Positions 1 to 10,900 of a DNA stretch of 64,000 nucleotides are shown in pieces. The stretch comes from Yoonia sp. SS1-5. GTDB taxonomy: Bacteria > Pseudomonadota > Alphaproteobacteria > Rhodobacterales > Rhodobacteraceae. The stretch covers positions 3,401,501 through 3,465,500 of the forward strand of contig NZ_CP151767.2 of assembly GCF_038443705.2 (NCBI RefSeq). The letters run 5' to 3'. The position numbers and the translations under genes are program-made. Under the pieces are notes generated by a model. That model searched no databases. It saw only the letters and a list, made by a program, of their open reading frames with translations, and had not been told where the DNA came from. The first letter of the stretch is position 1, and each line of letters begins with the position of its first letter.

Positions 1-791
1 TCGCCAAACAGGCGGCTTTCGAACACACCGCGTGTACCGGACCCTTCCGGGCGGCCATAGACGTTGATTGGCGCATCATTCCCGCCAACCTCGGACCAGT
101 TGGTGATTTCACTGTTGTAAATCCCGCGCAACTGTTCGGTTGTCAGGGAATTGACCTCGTTAGCCGGGTTCGTGATGACGACAAGGCTGTCAACGGCGAT
201 GATATGTTCCTGCGCAGGATCAATCATGTTGCCGGCGCCGTTGTCGCGCAGCGCGCGTGCTTCGTCAGGGCGGATGCGGCGTGATGCCATGCCGATTTCG
301 GCTGACTTGCTAAGCAGCGTGCGGAACGCATCGCTGGACCCGGTAGATGTCACAAGGTAGCTACCCATCGGGTCGCCAAACCCCTCATCGCCGATCAGTT
401 CGGCAAGGATTTCACCATCATTGTCGGTTGCGGTGACGGTTGCTTCGGCGCCAAGAAAGGCCGCGTAGCCCGACAGCAGCAGCGGCATGACGCCTTCACC
501 CACCGTGTCAGACCCGGCGAATTGCAGATCCGCATCCACGACATTGAATTCGGGGCAGCTTTCGCCCTCGCAGCGGACGCGCGCGGCGGAAATGCGCAGG
601 TCACCAAGGCCGGTTCTGATAACGTAATTATTGTCTACAAATTCGACGAATTCGCCAACAAGGTTGACCGTTCCGTCTTCTGATTTGAGCGTTACTTCCC
701 CAGCGCCAACCGCTGCCGGGGCGATCAGCGCGGCAGCAAGTGCCACAGCCGAAACCAGGTTGCGATGTTTCTCGACGACCTCAAAAGCCAT
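1..791 (-). CDS. PstS-like periplasmic substrate-binding protein, N-terminal part (truncated by window edge)
   Basis: The reading frame opens with ATG at 791, preceded by GGAGAG about 5 bases upstream, and stays open to base 1, giving about 263 residues with the C-terminus outside the window. The first ~30 residues form a signal peptide ending in AVGAG. A short extra domain of about 60 residues follows, then a phosphate-binding-protein-like fold. Supporting stretches are FAGSDTVGEG, a SSDAFRTLLS segment and GRPEGSGTRGVFE, which resemble the anion-binding loops of PstS. In Rhodobacteraceae, proteins with this start often carry a C-terminal OmpA-like domain; that part cannot be seen here, so phosphate import versus an envelope role stays open. 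Confidence 0.75.
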   Translation of the reverse strand, partial: MAFEVVEKHRNLVSAVALAAALIAPAAVGAGEVTLKSEDGTVNLVGEFVEFVDNNYVIRTGLGDLRISAARVRCEGESCPEFNVVDADLQFAGSDTVGEGVMPLLLSGYAAFLGAEATVTATDNDGEILAELIGDEGFGDPMGSYLVTSTGSSDAFRTLLSKSAEIGMASRRIRPDEARALRDNGAGNMIDPAQEHIIAVDSLVVITNPANEVNSLTTEQLRGIYNSEITNWSEVGGNDAPINVYGRPEGSGTRGVFESRLFG

Positions 792-1145
792 TTATCTCTC
801 CATTACTCTTCATACCGCGGGGTCAGCCCCGTTCGGCTTGGAATTCACCGTTGTGCAATTTGGCAGGTGCAGACCCAACTCATTACTCTTCTCAACCTGC
901 CTCATATTTGTGCAAGAATTGAGGCGTGGGCGCCATTCAAAGGCTGTCACAATTATTTCAGTCATCTGTGGATCCGTGAATCACTCAACCCAACTTGTCA
1001 TAAATTCGTAACATTGGACCCCAAATCGGCCAACGGCCAATCCGTCAATCAACGTATTCTCCCTAAAACCATGCAGCGCGGCGGAACGGAAGCGCATAGG
1101 CATTGAAGCCTTGTGGTCATACCAAAGTCATTGACCTTAACCGCT

Positions 1146-1159
1146 TTTACGCGCGTAAA
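1146..1159. promoter_or_regulatory. 14-bp perfect palindrome, possible operator
   Basis: TTTACGCGCGTAAA reads the same on both strands and lies mid-way in the 850-base intergenic stretch. Its symmetry and location suggest a binding site for a dimeric regulator. No regulator can be assigned. Confidence 0.3.
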
Positions 1160-1577
1160 TTAAGTTGAGGTAAGCGCCGAGATCGCAACAAAAATACAAC
1201 ATTTCATCGGGATTGTTGCCCGAATGTGGCTTTATCTTGGCGATGTGATCGCGTTGTTGCCGCCCCGCCCGGTGCATTTGTCGAATCGTGTTGTATTACA
1301 ATGCAAAATCGCGTTGCCGTCCTTCGGAACTCTTGGGTTGCTGGTTGGTGCGTCGCGCACCTTTTCCCATATGGCATTCCCTTCTTTCGGCTGTCCACCG
1401 ACAGCATGCACCTTACCTGACGGTGTAGTTGAGGGGGCTTACAGCTTGGTTAACGGGGATGAGAGCCGTCGAGATTGCCATGGCCCACCGCGCGTTGGTT
1501 CGAGGATGCTTCGCCGGCACAAGACCCTGGTTCGGTTCAACAATGGAACCAGCCCCGAAAGATAGCTTATCCCTATA

Positions 1578-1587
1578 AGTACGTACT
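1578..1587. promoter_or_regulatory. Palindrome upstream of the Tat-hydrolase gene
   Basis: AGTACGTACT sits in AT-rich sequence about 60 bases before the start codon at 1645, where an operator overlapping a promoter would be expected. Assignment is by symmetry and position only. Confidence 0.3.
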
Positions 1588-1644
1588 ATATTGACAAGTG
1601 CGGAATTTCTGATCAGCGTGGTGGCATACTGGAGGGGGGATCCA

Positions 1645-2574
1645 ATGGAACGGCGTTCATTTCTTAAACTGGCGGGTGTCGCAACGGCGGCATCGGTGAC
1701 AACAACGGCTGCAAAAGCGCAAGATCAGGGCAAGACAGCTTTCGTCCTGGTCCATGGCTCGTGGCACGGCGGGTGGTGTTGGGATCTGGTATCGCAGCAT
1801 CTGAACGCCGCGGGTCACATCACGGTTGCAATAGATTTGCCGGGATCGGGGCTGACGGCCGGGATACCCCAAAGCTTTACAAATCGCCCACTGGATCCGG
1901 CGGCTTTCGCGACAGAGGCGTCAACGCAAGCGCCAATTGGTATCGCGGCCTATGCAGATGCAGTTATCGCGGGGGCCGATCGGGCCGTTGCGATGGGGGC
2001 CACCAATGTTGTGGCGGTCGGGCATTCGATGGGCGGGGTGCCGATCAGCTTTGCTGCTGCGAAGGCGCCCGAGAAGTTTCAGGCGCTGCACTATCTGGCG
2101 GCCCTGACGCCGGTGGGCGAGAAGCCGGCAGGCGCCTATATCGGCCTTCAGGCGCAGCAGGAAAAAAGCAAGATCAACAGTATCGTTTTGGCAGACCCGG
2201 CCGTGATCGGTGCGATCCGGGTCGACCCCCGTTCGACCGATCCGGCCTATCTGGCCAATTTCAAAGAAGCATTGGCCGCCGATGTTGATGACATGCTGTT
2301 GGCATCCGTGATGCATCTGCTGACGCCGGATGCACCCGCGGCGATGTACGGCGAGGTTGCGGCCTTTCCCGAGGCTTTTGGGAATATTCGCAAGACCTTC
2401 ATTCGTTGTCTGAACGACAACACCGTGGTGCCCGAGACCTGCAAGGCCATTGCTGACGACATGAACGCAACCTGGCCGGGCTCGCCAACCAAACTGGTTG
2501 ATCTGGAATCGTCCCATGCCCCGATGTTTTCGCAGCGGCAGAAATTGGCCGAACTGCTGATGGAGAACGCCTGA
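1645..2574 (+). CDS. Tat-exported alpha/beta hydrolase
   Basis: The 309-residue product begins with a twin-arginine signal (RRSFLK at residues 3-8, hydrophobic stretch, cleavage near residue 25), so it should be exported folded. The mature part is an alpha/beta hydrolase: an oxyanion-hole motif HGSWHGGW at 37-44, a nucleophile elbow GHSMGG at 126-131 (Ser128), and a likely catalytic His near 291 in SSHAP. The short VLVHG...CW opening resembles the plant-esterase/EstC-like group, whose members hydrolyse small esters. The ATG at 1645 is preferred over an upstream in-frame start because GGAGGGGG lies just before it and the Tat motif then sits at the N-terminus. Substrate unknown. It is convergent with xdhC. 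Confidence 0.85.
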   Translation: MERRSFLKLAGVATAASVTTTAAKAQDQGKTAFVLVHGSWHGGWCWDLVSQHLNAAGHITVAIDLPGSGLTAGIPQSFTNRPLDPAAFATEASTQAPIGIAAYADAVIAGADRAVAMGATNVVAVGHSMGGVPISFAAAKAPEKFQALHYLAALTPVGEKPAGAYIGLQAQQEKSKINSIVLADPAVIGAIRVDPRSTDPAYLANFKEALAADVDDMLLASVMHLLTPDAPAAMYGEVAAFPEAFGNIRKTFIRCLNDNTVVPETCKAIADDMNATWPGSPTKLVDLESSHAPMFSQRQKLAELLMENA

Positions 2575-2628
2575 GCCACGCCATGTGATCGAGCCGATGG
2601 ATATGTCCGTAGCGGTGCGATCCAGTGG

Positions 2629-3369
2629 TTAGGCTGTCTGATCTTTGGCCTGCGGGTGATGCCCGGCAATCATCGTCACCGCCACGCCCAGCGCCAGTGC
2701 GGCGGGATCCTTGCCCAAGGCGGGGTCACCTATGGGGCAGGCAATGCGCGCGATTTGCGCGGGCGCGTGCCCCAAGGCCGCCAGGCGCGACTGAAATCGT
2801 GCCCATTTGGTCGCCGATCCGATTAGTCCCGCACTGCCAAAGGGCCGGGACAAAATGGCGTGGCACAGGGCAAGGTCGATCTCGTGGCTATAGGTCAGGA
2901 TCAGGTGTTCGGCACAGTCCGGCGCATGCGGCACGACCCGTGCCGGATCGGTCGCGACAAGCGTGGTGACGCTGGTTTGCGGGAACCTGTCGGCATGGGT
3001 GTCGACCCATGTGATGTCAAAACCCGGCAGCGGGTCCATGACATGGACCAGCGCCCGGCCCACATGGCCGGCCCCGTAGATCCAGACAGGCCGTTTGGGT
3101 TGCGCCTCAATCGCCTGTCCCAGCTCCCAGCGCAGGCTGACGGACCCGCCGCAGCATTGCCCAAGCGCGGGGCCAAGTGGAATTGTCTGTTGGTGTGCGC
3201 TGCGTCCCTCGCGCAGCATCGCCCGCGCCTCGCCAATGGCCTGCCATTCCAGTTGGCCGCCGCCAATGGTGCCTGCCGTCCGGTCTGGCCAGACCATCAT
3301 CTGCGTCCCGGCATCCCGTGGGGCAGAGCCCGCGGTGCGGGTTATGGTGATGCGGATCACTTCGCTCAT
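2629..3369 (-). CDS. xdhC: Xanthine dehydrogenase accessory protein XdhC
   Basis: XdhC proteins bind the molybdenum cofactor and help insert the sulfurated form into xanthine dehydrogenase. The 246-residue product has the family's GQCCGG motif at residues 70-75 and a Rossmann-type GAGHVG at 99-104, with the C-terminal XdhC domain ending in IGS...R sequences. I use ATG at 3369, which overlaps the xdhB stop in an ATGA arrangement and so implies translational coupling; an in-frame extension upstream would lie wholly inside xdhB. It is the last gene of the xdhABC operon, so its expression should follow the dehydrogenase subunits. Confidence 0.93.
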   Translation of the reverse strand: MSEVIRITITRTAGSAPRDAGTQMMVWPDRTAGTIGGGQLEWQAIGEARAMLREGRSAHQQTIPLGPALGQCCGGSVSLRWELGQAIEAQPKRPVWIYGAGHVGRALVHVMDPLPGFDITWVDTHADRFPQTSVTTLVATDPARVVPHAPDCAEHLILTYSHEIDLALCHAILSRPFGSAGLIGSATKWARFQSRLAALGHAPAQIARIACPIGDPALGKDPAALALGVAVTMIAGHHPQAKDQTA

Positions 3370-5687
3370 CCGCGGGCCCGTCCGATGGCGCGCAGAACCT
3401 CTTCGGCGGTGGCGGGCGCCTGCAGGTCCGGATAATGCGGCCCGCATGCGCTGACCGCATCTGACAAGGCAAGAAAGGCTGAAATGCCCAGCATGAAGGG
3501 CGGCTCGCCCACGGCCTTGGACCGATAGATGGTCTGTGCCGGATTGGGCGTATCCCAGAGGGCCACGTTGAAAATATCTGGCCGGTCAGAGCAGGCGGGG
3601 ATTTTGTAGGTGGCCGGTGCGTGGGTGCGCAAACGGCCCTGAGCGTCCCAGACCAGCTCCTCGGTCGTCAGCCAGCCCGCGCCTTGCACATACCCCCCCT
3701 CAATCTGGCCAATATCGAGTGCGGGGTTCAGTGATGAACCGGCATCGTGCAGAATGTCCGTGCGCAAGATCCGGTTTTCGCCGGTCAGCGTGTCAATCAC
3801 CACCTCGGTCACGGCGACCCCTTGCGCGAAATAGAAGAATGGCGTGCCCCGGCCCTTGATCCGATCCCAGTTCAGCCCGGGCGTCTTGTAAAATCCTGTG
3901 GCCGACAGGCTGACCCGGTTTTGATAGGCCGTCTGGGCCGCTTCGGCAAAGCTGATCGTCTTGGTCCCGATGTGGACCTGCCCATCCGCAAAGCGAATGT
4001 TTTCGGTCGCGGTCTGGTGCAATTTGCCCAGACATTCCGCGATCCGGTCCTTGATGATGTCGCATGCATTTGCGACGGCCATGCCGTTCAGATCGGACCC
4101 GGACGAGGCCGCAGTCGCGGACGTGTTCGGAACCTTGCCGGTATCGGTGGCCGTGATCTTGATCGCACTGGTGTCGATGCCAAACCGGTGCGCTGCCACC
4201 TGTGCGACTTTCTGAAACAGGCCTTGGCCCATTTCGGTCCCGCCATGGTTCATATGGACGGACCCATCCTGATAGACATGCACCAGCGCGCCGGCCTGAT
4301 TGAGATGGGTGAGGGTGAATGAAATCCCGAACTTGACCGGGCTGAGCGCGATCCCCTTTTTCAGGATGGTCTGGCTGTCATTCCACGCGCGGATTGCAGC
4401 GCGCCGATTGTCGTAGTCGCAGGTTTCAAGCAGCGATGCCGTCATCTCGTTCAGAACGAAGTCGGTGACCGCCATTGCGTAGGGGGTTGTCTGTCGCACA
4501 GATGGGTCAAGACCCATCTTACGGCCTTGCGCCTGCGCCGTGGGCATTGGCGCATAATAATTGGCTTGCCGCACGGATGCCGGATCGCGCCCCAGTGCGG
4601 CCGCGACGTGATCCATCACCCGTTCGATCCCCAGCACCCCTTGCGGTCCCCCAAACCCCCGATAGGCGGTCGCCGATTGCGTATTGGTTTTCAGCCGATG
4701 CGATGTAATCCGTGCATGGGGCAGGTGATAGGCATTGTCGGCATGCAGCATGGCCCGGTCCGCCACGGGCAGCGACAAATCCATGGCCCAGCCGCAGCGG
4801 GTGAACTGGACAAAGTCAACACCCGCAAGCACGCCCTGATCATCAAAACCCGCCGTGTAAGTGATGCGGAAATCATGCCGCTTGCCCGTGATGATCATGT
4901 CATCATCCCGGTCATAGCGCATCTTGCAGGGCTGGTCGGTCGCCGCTGCCGCAATCGCTGCCGCAACGGCCAGCGCATTCCCCTGGCTTTCCTTGCCGCC
5001 AAACCCGCCGCCCATGCGCCTGACCTCGCATCGCACCGCGTGCATGGACATCCCAAGTGCCTCTGCCACCTTATGCTGGATCTCGGTCGGGTGCTGGGTG
5101 GAGCTATGCACAAGCATATCGCCCCCTTCCTGCGGCAGCGCGAGCGCGGCTTGTCCTTCGAGGTAGAAATGTTCCTGCCCGCCCATGTCGATCTGTCCGC
5201 TGATCCGGTGGGGAGCTTGCGCGATCGCATCATCCACGTCGCCCTTGGTCCAGATGCGTGGTCCATCCTCGAACCGGCTATCGGCGGCCAGGGCGGCCTC
5301 GATTGTCAGTACGGGCGTTTCCTTGGCATAGGTGATGTTGGCCAGGCGGGCTGCCTTGCGGGCGTTCAGATGGGTGTCGGCCACAACAAGAAAGACCGGC
5401 TGGCCCAGGTAATGGACCTGACCCATGGCCAGTAGTGGTTCGTCATGGGCCGAAGGTGACACATCATTGGCAAATGGCAGATCATCGGCAGTCATCACCA
5501 TGCGGACCCCAGGCGCAGACCGAACGGCTGCCAGATCACAATCGGTGATCGCCCCCCGTGCAACCTCCGAGAGGCCGAACGCCAGATGCAGCGTGCCTTG
5601 CGGGGTCGGGATATCATCCACATAGCGGGCCGTGCCCGTGACGTGCAGGGCGGCTGCATCATGAGGCAGGGATTTCGCGACGCTCAT
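3366..5687 (-). CDS. xdhB: Xanthine dehydrogenase, molybdopterin-binding subunit
   Basis: This 773-residue large subunit carries the molybdenum active site that hydroxylates hypoxanthine and xanthine to urate. Family signatures are visible: GGGFGGKE at about 226-233 around the cofactor, AYRGFGG near 340 containing the substrate-positioning arginine, and VGEPP near 726-730 with the catalytic Glu728. Its length matches bacterial XdhB. The start overlaps the end of xdhA by 4 bases and its end overlaps xdhC, so the three genes form one tightly coupled unit. No purine regulator or other ureide-pathway genes are nearby. Confidence 0.95.
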   Translation of the reverse strand: MSVAKSLPHDAAALHVTGTARYVDDIPTPQGTLHLAFGLSEVARGAITDCDLAAVRSAPGVRMVMTADDLPFANDVSPSAHDEPLLAMGQVHYLGQPVFLVVADTHLNARKAARLANITYAKETPVLTIEAALAADSRFEDGPRIWTKGDVDDAIAQAPHRISGQIDMGGQEHFYLEGQAALALPQEGGDMLVHSSTQHPTEIQHKVAEALGMSMHAVRCEVRRMGGGFGGKESQGNALAVAAAIAAAATDQPCKMRYDRDDDMIITGKRHDFRITYTAGFDDQGVLAGVDFVQFTRCGWAMDLSLPVADRAMLHADNAYHLPHARITSHRLKTNTQSATAYRGFGGPQGVLGIERVMDHVAAALGRDPASVRQANYYAPMPTAQAQGRKMGLDPSVRQTTPYAMAVTDFVLNEMTASLLETCDYDNRRAAIRAWNDSQTILKKGIALSPVKFGISFTLTHLNQAGALVHVYQDGSVHMNHGGTEMGQGLFQKVAQVAAHRFGIDTSAIKITATDTGKVPNTSATAASSGSDLNGMAVANACDIIKDRIAECLGKLHQTATENIRFADGQVHIGTKTISFAEAAQTAYQNRVSLSATGFYKTPGLNWDRIKGRGTPFFYFAQGVAVTEVVIDTLTGENRILRTDILHDAGSSLNPALDIGQIEGGYVQGAGWLTTEELVWDAQGRLRTHAPATYKIPACSDRPDIFNVALWDTPNPAQTIYRSKAVGEPPFMLGISAFLALSDAVSACGPHYPDLQAPATAEEVLRAIGRARG

Positions 5688-7039
5688 GACGACACCGCCA
5701 GGACATTTGTTTCAATCCCGTTCAACGCCGCGAAATAACGGCGCAGAAGGTTTTGTGCGATGTCCATGCGGTAGCTGGCAGATGCGCGCATATCCGACAG
5801 CGGTGTGAAGTCATCCGCAAAGCTTGCACAGGCCGCATCAATCACGGTTTGGGTCCATGGCTGCCCGATCAGGGCGGCCTCAACCGCGCTGGCCCGTTTG
5901 GGGATGCCTGCCATTCCGCCAAATGCAATGCGGGCTGCGGCGATGTCGCCGTCCTTGATCGCTATATTGAAGCAGCCGCAAACGGCCGAGATGTCCTGAT
6001 CGAAACGCTTCGAGATCTTGTAGCAGCGCAATGCAGGTGCTGCCTTTGGGATTGTCACACCGGTGACCAGCTCGCCTGCGGCACGGTCCTGTTTGCCATA
6101 GTCGAGGAAGAAGTCGGCGATGGGCAAATCGCGCGTCTTGCTGCCATGGCGCAGATGCAATGTGGCATCAAGAGCGATCAGTGCCGGTGGATTGTCCCCG
6201 ATGGGCGAGCCGTTTGCGATATTCCCGCCAATTGTCGCAGCGTTGCGCACTTGTTCAGACCCGTAGCGGCGGATCATCGCAGCGTATGAGGGATGGGCGG
6301 TTTGCACAGCCGCCAGTACGTCGGCCATTGTGGCCATGGCGCCGATATGGATATGGTCCGCGGCTACTGTGATCTTGCGCAATTCCTCGCATCGGTTCAG
6401 GAAGGCCATATCGGGCAGATCGCGCAACTGCTTGGTCACCCACAGGCCGACATCTGTTGCACCAGCGACCAAGGTTGCATCGGGGTGGGCGGCATACCAT
6501 TGCGCCAATGCATCCAGGGTCTCGGGCGCAAAGGGCGTGGCCGAAACCTCGGGCAGCGGGTCATGCAGCCAGGCGGGGACGGGTGCAGCTGCGGCGGCGT
6601 CGGCGGCTTTGATGATCGGGGCGTAGCCCGTACAGCGGCACAGATTGCCCGCAAGCACATCGTCATGATCCGTGCGGCCTTGCATATGGGCCACGGTCAT
6701 CGACGCGACGATCCCGGGCGTGCAGAACCCGCATTGGGATCCGTGATGTGTGATCATCGCCTCTTGCACCGGATGCAAGCTGCCATCGGGGCCGCTGATC
6801 CCTTCGACTGTCCGGACAGACTTGCCATGCAGCTGGGGCAGAAAGAGGATACAGGCGTTCAGTGCCTTGGGGCCGTCGGCATCGGACACCATGACGGTGC
6901 ACGCGCCACAGTCACCTTCGTTGCAGCCTTCCTTGGTTGCGCATAGCTTGCGATCTTCGCGCAGCCAGTCCAGCAAGGTATATGTGGATGGGGCCGTCAC
7001 GGTCACGGCATCTCCGTTCAAAACGAAGCTGACTTCCAT
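5684..7039 (-). CDS. xdhA: Xanthine dehydrogenase, FeS/FAD small subunit
   Basis: The 451-residue product passes electrons from the molybdenum site through two [2Fe-2S] clusters and FAD to NAD+. The plant-type ferredoxin cysteines are Cys39, Cys44, Cys47 and Cys63; the second cluster uses Cys103, Cys106, Cys134 and Cys136. The FAD domain follows from about residue 170, with [14 protein letters not shown] as its flavin-binding loop. ATG at 7039 is chosen because the ferredoxin domain begins immediately ([10 protein letters not shown]); an in-frame start 33 bases earlier adds only basic residues. First gene of xdhABC; its promoter should lie in the 180 bases up to 7218. Confidence 0.95.
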   Translation of the reverse strand: MEVSFVLNGDAVTVTAPSTYTLLDWLREDRKLCATKEGCNEGDCGACTVMVSDADGPKALNACILFLPQLHGKSVRTVEGISGPDGSLHPVQEAMITHHGSQCGFCTPGIVASMTVAHMQGRTDHDDVLAGNLCRCTGYAPIIKAADAAAAAPVPAWLHDPLPEVSATPFAPETLDALAQWYAAHPDATLVAGATDVGLWVTKQLRDLPDMAFLNRCEELRKITVAADHIHIGAMATMADVLAAVQTAHPSYAAMIRRYGSEQVRNAATIGGNIANGSPIGDNPPALIALDATLHLRHGSKTRDLPIADFFLDYGKQDRAAGELVTGVTIPKAAPALRCYKISKRFDQDISAVCGCFNIAIKDGDIAAARIAFGGMAGIPKRASAVEAALIGQPWTQTVIDAACASFADDFTPLSDMRASASYRMDIAQNLLRRYFAALNGIETNVLAVSS

Positions 7040-7218
7040 CTGTAAAACCTGCCGCTTTACCCGGTTCGCCAAAGATATCAGGCTGCGTCGATGCGGCGTA
7101 GACGCAGGCAGACCATGGCCACATGGAACCGGGACCAGCCCCGATTTGCAAGCCTATTATGTAGAGAGCGGGTCAACAAAGCGGCCAGTGGCGCCGAAAG
7201 AGGCAACAGGATCGGGCG

Positions 7219-7839
7219 TTAGCGCCCGTTGACATCCTTGGCGACAACCTCGCCCCGATGCAGCAACACGTCCGACCAGTTGGCGTTATTCCCAAAGCTT
7301 TCATAGACGGTCACAAAGGCCGTAGTCTTTGCCAGCCGGTCAATCCGGCGACCGCAGGGCTGCAACCGGGCAACCCGGCAGAAAGAGCCTTTGATCACTT
7401 CATAGGCTTCATCGGTGATTGTGTAGGGCTGTTTGAGGCCGACATCTGCATATCGCACCATTTCATGCGTGCCGACATCACCGGTGATGACCAGCGCGCC
7501 TGAGAACTGGCGGGCGCATCCGTCCCGGAACCCGGTGATAAAATGGGTGCGCAAACCGGTGCTATTCGGTGCGGTGTCATAGATTGTGTAGCCGGATGCA
7601 TCTGTCACGGATTTGCCCATGTCACGCCGGCTGACGGTGCAATTGCGGGCGATGCGGCCATAGGGGACAACCTGATCGGCGGTGACCTCAACATCAACTT
7701 CGCGGTTTTGCGTCCCGATAAACCCCAGTGACGCCGGGCCGCCCCCCTCGACATCGCCGATAAGGTCCAGATCGGAAAACGGGTCCCCGCATCCGATCAA
7801 GAAAACAGAACCCAAAAGAATGAGCGCAGTTCGCACCAT
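7219..7839 (-). CDS. Putative lipoprotein of unknown function
   Basis: The N-terminus MVRTALILLGSVFLIGCGDP is a lipoprotein signal with lipobox LIGC, so the ~190-residue mature part should be anchored by its N-terminal cysteine, probably in the outer membrane. The body has four further cysteines (in RNCT, DGCA, SFCR and QPCG) that could form disulfides in the periplasm. I recognise no enzyme motif. A TTG seven codons upstream (7860) has a better-spaced AAGGA, so the start is uncertain by 21 bases. It lies downstream of dnaE on the same strand, separated by a GC-rich stem-loop. Confidence 0.75.
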   Translation of the reverse strand: MVRTALILLGSVFLIGCGDPFSDLDLIGDVEGGGPASLGFIGTQNREVDVEVTADQVVPYGRIARNCTVSRRDMGKSVTDASGYTIYDTAPNSTGLRTHFITGFRDGCARQFSGALVITGDVGTHEMVRYADVGLKQPYTITDEAYEVIKGSFCRVARLQPCGRRIDRLAKTTAFVTVYESFGNNANWSDVLLHRGEVVAKDVNGR

Positions 7840-7888
7840 GTAAGCGGAGACCCCCGTCAAAGATAAACGGGTCCTTAACTAATTTTGG

Positions 7889-7911
7889 CCGGCCCGTCCA
7901 GATGGGGCCGG
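7889..7911 (-). terminator. Stem-loop downstream of dnaE
   Basis: CCGGCCC and GGGCCGG form a 7-bp GC stem around a 9-base loop, 9 bases after the dnaE stop. There is no long U-tract, so it could end transcription weakly or protect the dnaE mRNA 3' end. Confidence 0.45.
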
Positions 7912-7919
7912 TGCGGGGG

Positions 7920-10900
7920 TCAGGCATCTTCGACTTCGATGACGCCCCCAAGGCTGCGCAATGCCCCTTTGATTTGGGGGTTGACCGGGAACATATCGCC
8001 CAGATCCAGTTCAACCTCACCGGGTAGCGAGCTGTCCATCAGGCAGAACAGGATGGGGCCGCGCCCGGCGCGCACGCCGTCGCGATCAGCGTTCTGCAGG
8101 ATGCTCGCGACCGAGCCGATCACCTGCGGATCATCAATAAATACGCGCAACCCCGCGCTGCCCGCATCTGCAACGGCAAGATCAATCGGGGACACAGATC
8201 GCCCGAGCAATTTCAGCTGATCGGCCTCCATCGTGGCCTCGCATTGCAGGACAACCTGCGACCCGCTTTCGAGATACTCGCGCGATTTCTCTAGCGTGTC
8301 AGAGAACATCGTCACTTCGTACTGGCCGGTCGGGTCGGATAATTGCACAAAGGCAAACCGGTTCCCGCGCGCGGATTTCCGCTCTTGCCGGCCAGAAACG
8401 GTGCCGGCCATTTTCACGATTGCCGCGCCTTTCTCGGCGCGGGCGGTCACCTCATCAAGTGTCAGGATCTGCTTGCGTTTCAGCGCACCCATATAGTCAT
8501 CCAGCGGATGGCCCGACAGGTAGAACCCGATGGCTTTGAATTCCTCGGCCAATCGCTCGGCCGGTAGCCAATCTTCCCCGCCGGACAGACGGGGTTCGGG
8601 CAGATCGTCGCCGGCTTCCCCGAACAGGGATACCTGATTGGATGATTTCTGATCGTGGATGGCGGCGGAATAGGCGGTCAGCGCGTCAAGGCTCAGCATG
8701 ACGCGTCGCCGGTTGGGGTCCAACACATCAAAGGCACCCGCACGTGCCAGCATCTCGAGCGGGCGTTTACCCACCCGTTTGAGATCAACCCGGCGGGCCA
8801 CATCAAACAGGTTCACGAATGGCTTGGGGTCGGATGCATCGGTGCCATCGCGGGCCTCGACAATCAGCTTCATCGCCTCGACGCCCACATTCTTCAGCGC
8901 GCCCAGCGCATAGACCAGCTTGCCCTCATGGACATCAAAGGTGGCCATGGATCGGTTCACGCAAGGCGGGGTGTAATCCAGCCCGAGGCCTTTCTTGACC
9001 TCCTGAAAATACACACCCAGCTTGTCTGTCAGGTGAATATCGCAATTCATCACGCCAGCCATGAACTCGACCGGGTGATTGGCTTTAAGCCATGCAGTTT
9101 GGTAGCTGACAACTGCATAGGCCGCCGCGTGGGATTTGTTGAACCCGTAATTGGCAAACTTCTCCAGAAGGTCGAAAACCTCGGTCGCCTTTTTCTTGTC
9201 GACGCCGTTCTTCTTGGCGCCCTCTTCGAATTTCGGACGCTCGGCGTCCATCGCCTCTTTGATCTTTTTACCCATCGCCCGGCGCAGCAGGTCCGCACCG
9301 CCAAGCGAATATCCGGCCATTACCTGCGCGATCTGCATCACCTGTTCCTGATAGACGATGATGCCTTGGGTTTCCTCGAGGATGTAGTCGATTGACGGGT
9401 GGATTGATTCCAGCTCCTTTTGCCCGTTCTTGACCTCGCAATAGGTGGGGATGTTTTCCATCGGGCCGGGCCGATAGAGCGCCACAAGGGCCACGATGTC
9501 TTCGATGCAGGTGGGCTTCATGCGCTTGAGCGCATCCATCATGCCAGAGCTTTCCACCTGGAACACAGCCACCGTCCTGGCCGATGAATAAAGCGCATAG
9601 GATTTTTCATCATCCAGCGGGATTGCACCGATATCGTGTTCAAATCCCGCCGGGCAATCGTAAAGGATCGTGCCGTCAGCCGCCATGTTCAACGGGCGGC
9701 CCGCCTGCCGGATCAGGTTTACCGCATTCTGGATCACGGTCAGGGTTTTCAGTCCGAGGAAGTCGAATTTCACCAGCCCGGCCTGTTCGACCCATTTCAT
9801 GTTGAACTGGGTGGCCGGCATGTCCGAGCGCGGATCTTGATAGAGCGGGACCAGCGCGTCCAGCGGACGATCCCCGATCACCACACCGGCTGCGTGGGTG
9901 GATGCGTTGCGCAACAGGCCTTCAACCTGTTGGGCATAGGTCAACAGACGATCCACGACCTCTTCATTCTTGGCTTCTTCGCGCAGACGCGGCTCGTCCG
10001 CCAGCGCCTTTTCGATGCTGACCGGTTTGACCCCTTCGACCGGGATCATCTTGGACAGACGATCCACCTGACCATAGGGCATCTGCAACACGCGGCCCAC
10101 ATCGCGCACGGCAGCCTTCGACAGCAATGCGCCAAAGGTGATGATCTGGCCCACCTTGTCGCGCCCGTATTTTTCCTGAACGTAACGGATCACTTCCTCG
10201 CGCCGGTCCATGCAGAAGTCGATATCGAAATCGGGCATGGACACCCGTTCGGGGTTCAGAAACCGTTCAAACAGCAGCGAATACCGCAGCGGATCCAGAT
10301 CGGTGATCAGCAACGCGTAAGCAACAAGCGACCCCGCCCCTGACCCGCGACCGGGGCCAACCGGGATATCCTGATCCTTGGCCCATTTGATAAAGTCGGC
10401 AACGATCAGAAAATAGCCGGGAAAGCCCATGCCCTCGATAATGCCAAGCTCGAATTCCAGTCGTTTTTCATAGTCCTCGACCGGTGCTGCATGGGGGATG
10501 ATGGCAAGGCGGGCCTTCAGCCCCTCTTGGGCCTGCCGGCGCAGTTCGGCGACCTCGTCATCGGCGAATTTGGGCAGGATCGGATCGCGGGTATATGTCT
10601 TGAATGCGCAGCGCTTTGCGATTTCAACCGTATTTTCAATCGCTTCGGGAAGGTCAGCGAAAAGGGTGACCATCTCTTGCGGCGATTTGAGATAGTGTTG
10701 TGGCGTCAGGCGCCGCCGCGGTTCCTGCTGATCGACATAGGCGCCCTCGGCGATGCAGATCAGGGCATCATGGGCCTCGTACAGTTCGGATTTCGGAAAG
10801 TAGACATCGTTGGTCGCAACCAGCGGCAGGTTCTTTGCATAGGCCATTTCGATATGGCCACGCTCTGACAGGGCCTCGGCCTCGGGCAGGCCATCGCCGG

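Larger units (their letters stand above)
792..1644. other. Long non-coding stretch between divergent genes
   Basis: About 850 bases separate the PstS-like gene (leftward) from the Tat-hydrolase gene (rightward). The short open frames here lack ribosome binding sites and recognisable protein sequence. Visible structure is a 14-bp perfect palindrome at 1146-1159 (TTTACGCGCGTAAA), an inverted repeat CTGGTTC/GAACCAG at 1527-1552, and a 10-bp palindrome AGTACGTACT at 1578-1587. Promoters for both flanking genes must lie here, but I cannot place them confidently. Confidence 0.6.

Noticed and set aside
4527..5435. 302-codon open frame antisense to xdhB
   Set aside because: Shadow of a GC-rich gene; xdhB is unambiguous and the antisense protein shows no domain.
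8655..9395. Open frames antisense to dnaE
   Set aside because: Low-complexity His/Gln/Arg-rich translations typical of the reverse strand of high-GC coding DNA.
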